8,185 nt of DNA from Candidatus Zixiibacteriota bacterium. Its GTDB lineage: Bacteria > Zixibacteria > MSB-5A5 > GN15 > FEB-12. The notes beneath the pieces are model-generated. The model was not told the origin of the DNA. It searched no databases and worked only from the letters and a program-made list of their open reading frames with translations. The position numbers and the translations under genes are program-made. Shown piece by piece: positions 7,276 to 8,185 of this stretch. The DNA is taken from NCBI GenBank assembly GCA_023132995.1, contig JAGLXI010000116.1, forward strand, positions 1-8,185, written 5' to 3'. The stretch's first letter is position 1, and every line of letters starts with the position of its first letter.

Positions 7276-7344
7276 GCCGGAGTGGTGGAATGGTAGACAC
7301 CAATGGTCGGGTGGCCCACCATTCTGAATGGTGGGTTGATAACC
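7276..7344 (+). pseudogene. tRNA-Leu-like 5' fragment, probably a decayed tRNA
   Basis: GCCGGAG (7276-7282) fits a 5' acceptor strand, TG follows as bases 8-9, and GTG-GAATGGTAGA-CAC (7285-7300) is almost the standard D-arm of bacterial tRNA-Leu, one T short in the loop. At the expected next position AATGG (7302-7306) can pair with CCATT (7319-7323), but the loop is 12 bases instead of 7. GGTT-GAT-AACC (7334-7344) could be a variable-arm stem. No T-arm (GGTTC-like) and no 3' acceptor strand CTCCGGC follow, and the - strand gene ends right after. It therefore cannot be a working tRNA as read here. Chance similarity cannot be excluded, although the 25-base match in correct register is good. Confidence 0.42.
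7310..7335. repeat. Strong short hairpin with competing arms
   Basis: CCCACCATT (7315-7323) and AATGGTGGG (7327-7335) are a perfect 9-bp inverted repeat around CTG. GGTGG at 7310-7314 can pair instead with CCACC at 7316-7320, so two structures compete. The hairpin lies 13 bp beyond the stop codon of the - strand gene and could protect or end its transcript, but no T-run follows on that strand, so it is not a canonical intrinsic terminator. Confidence 0.5.
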
Positions 7345-7347
7345 AGG

Positions 7348-8185
7348 CTATATCTGAAACAAATACTTGAGCTTCAGGAAAAACTGCCGGGAGCCAAGCT
7401 TCCACCGTGGATCGACTAACGGTGGATCATGCTCGTCATCTGTTACGATCTGGTACTCGCAATAGTCGTATGAACTGCCGGCGTACAGCACCGAGAACGG
7501 GTTGATCTGGTAAGTTATCAGCGGGTCAAGACTCCAGACTTTTCCGAAATCATCATACTCGACGACAAGTCGCAGCGACAATTCACGGTTGAACTGGTAG
7601 CTCAGCCGGGAGCGAGCGGTGTACCCGGAATAGATCTTGCCGCCGCCATCAAGTGAGTCACAATAAGCATGGTTGAACCAGTTCTCGATAAACAGCTTCT
7701 CTGTCGGCTTCAGGTCCAGCCAGGCGGAGACATACGTTTCCTTACTCATAACCGTATCAGAATAAGCGATCTGGTGAGCATAGTTGATAGATCCGCCTGC
7801 CGACAGCCAGCCCGTGAAAGTGCTGCTGAAACAAGTGTGAAGTTTCCAGACATTGTCAAACTCAGCTCCGCCGTATCGTTCGGTGTACCTTGAGTAGCGC
7901 GGATGGATATGGGTGGATGCAACGTTTAGCCGGATGTCGGTTTCCAACAAGATGTATTCCTCATTTATATCCCCATTGTAGTTCCATTCGCGGGCGATGG
8001 TGAAGTTGGGATAGACTCGCTCGACGATCCCCTTATCGAAGTAGAACGTGTACCCGGCATAGAGCTGGGTCTTCCGCCTGTTGTTGGTCGGTTGATAGCC
8101 GTTATCGGCGCGGAAGGTGGGACTCTTGTGGAGGTAGGCGAGATCGACATTGAGGTGACGATCCCCCCGGTTGATACCGAAGTAG
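7348..8185 (-). CDS. C-terminal part of a DUF5916-like beta-barrel protein, 5' end missing
   Basis: The frame is open from the TAG at 7348-7350 to the window edge, giving 278 residues with no true start in view; the TTG near 7950 is internal. The chain is rich in Tyr, Trp, Asn and alternating hydrophobic strands, as in an outer-membrane barrel. SPTFRADNGYQPTNNRR, the NPFSVLYAGSSYDY strand and the final RQFFLKLKYLFQI resemble the C-terminal region of DUF5916 proteins, which usually carry an N-terminal CBM9-like domain and are frequent in FCB-group and related bacteria. The function of the family is not established; a surface barrel is likely. The gene converges on the pst operon and shares no obvious link with phosphate. 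Family assignment is from remembered pattern, not a search. Confidence 0.7.
   Translation of the reverse strand, partial: YFGINRGDRHLNVDLAYLHKSPTFRADNGYQPTNNRRKTQLYAGYTFYFDKGIVERVYPNFTIAREWNYNGDINEEYILLETDIRLNVASTHIHPRYSRYTERYGGAEFDNVWKLHTCFSSTFTGWLSAGGSINYAHQIAYSDTVMSKETYVSAWLDLKPTEKLFIENWFNHAYCDSLDGGGKIYSGYTARSRLSYQFNRELSLRLVVEYDDFGKVWSLDPLITYQINPFSVLYAGSSYDYCEYQIVTDDEHDPPLVDPRWKLGSRQFFLKLKYLFQI

Noticed and set aside
7110..7322. A 70-residue reading frame on the - strand in the non-coding gap
   Set aside because: It crosses the inverted repeats and the tRNA-like fragment, has no ribosome site that I can see, and its product resembles no family I know.
7276..7400. A complete, functional tRNA gene
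   Set aside because: The T-arm and the matching 3' acceptor strand are absent and the expected anticodon loop is 12 bases; an alternative seven-base loop TTCTGAA (Gln-like CTG) at 7322-7328 is out of register with the D-arm.
7948..7950. TTG as the start of the DUF5916-like gene
   Set aside because: The frame stays open for 78 more codons to the window edge and the upstream residues match the same barrel family.

Overview
The window carries a nearly complete high-affinity phosphate uptake locus on the + strand: the 3' end of a PhoR-type sensor kinase gene, a gene for an outer-membrane porin-like protein, then pstS, pstC, pstA, pstB and phoU. A structured non-coding stretch of about 310 bp follows. 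The last 0.8 kb holds the 3' part of a convergent gene on the - strand, which encodes the end of a DUF5916-like beta-barrel protein.

Organism: a diderm (outer-membrane-bearing) bacterium of middling GC. The support is the porin-like protein with a signal peptide and a terminal phenylalanine, a PstS without a lipobox cysteine (soluble periplasmic rather than lipid-anchored), and the DUF5916-like protein. The combination of a Porin_5-like barrel, a DUF5916-like protein and a short-type PstS fits uncultured lineages of the FCB group and its relatives (Zixibacteria, Gemmatimonadota, Bacteroidota-like). This placement is inference; no marker gene here settles it.

Layout: 1-1478 phoR (5' end outside the window); 1479-1601 intergenic region where a promoter is expected, with inverted repeats just before a strong Shine-Dalgarno; 1602-2735 porin; 2746-3597 pstS; 3600-4568 pstC; 4565-5530 pstA; 5514-6347 pstB; 6363-7037 phoU; 7038-7347 no gene but several inverted repeats, a terminator-like hairpin and a fragment resembling the 5' part of a tRNA-Leu; 7348-8185 DUF5916-like gene on the - strand. 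From the porin to phoU the gaps are 15 bp or less, or the genes overlap, so the six genes are probably one transcript with coupled translation.

How they work together (established for the families): the porin would let phosphate cross the outer membrane, PstS captures it in the periplasm, PstC and PstA form the inner-membrane channel, PstB drives it with ATP, and PhoU links the transporter state to the kinase PhoR, which controls a PhoB-type regulator. The regulator gene is not in the window and may lie just upstream.

I do not see a new biological system here. The items most worth a second look are the porin placed inside the pst operon and the non-coding block at 7096-7335 with its inverted repeats and tRNA-like fragment.
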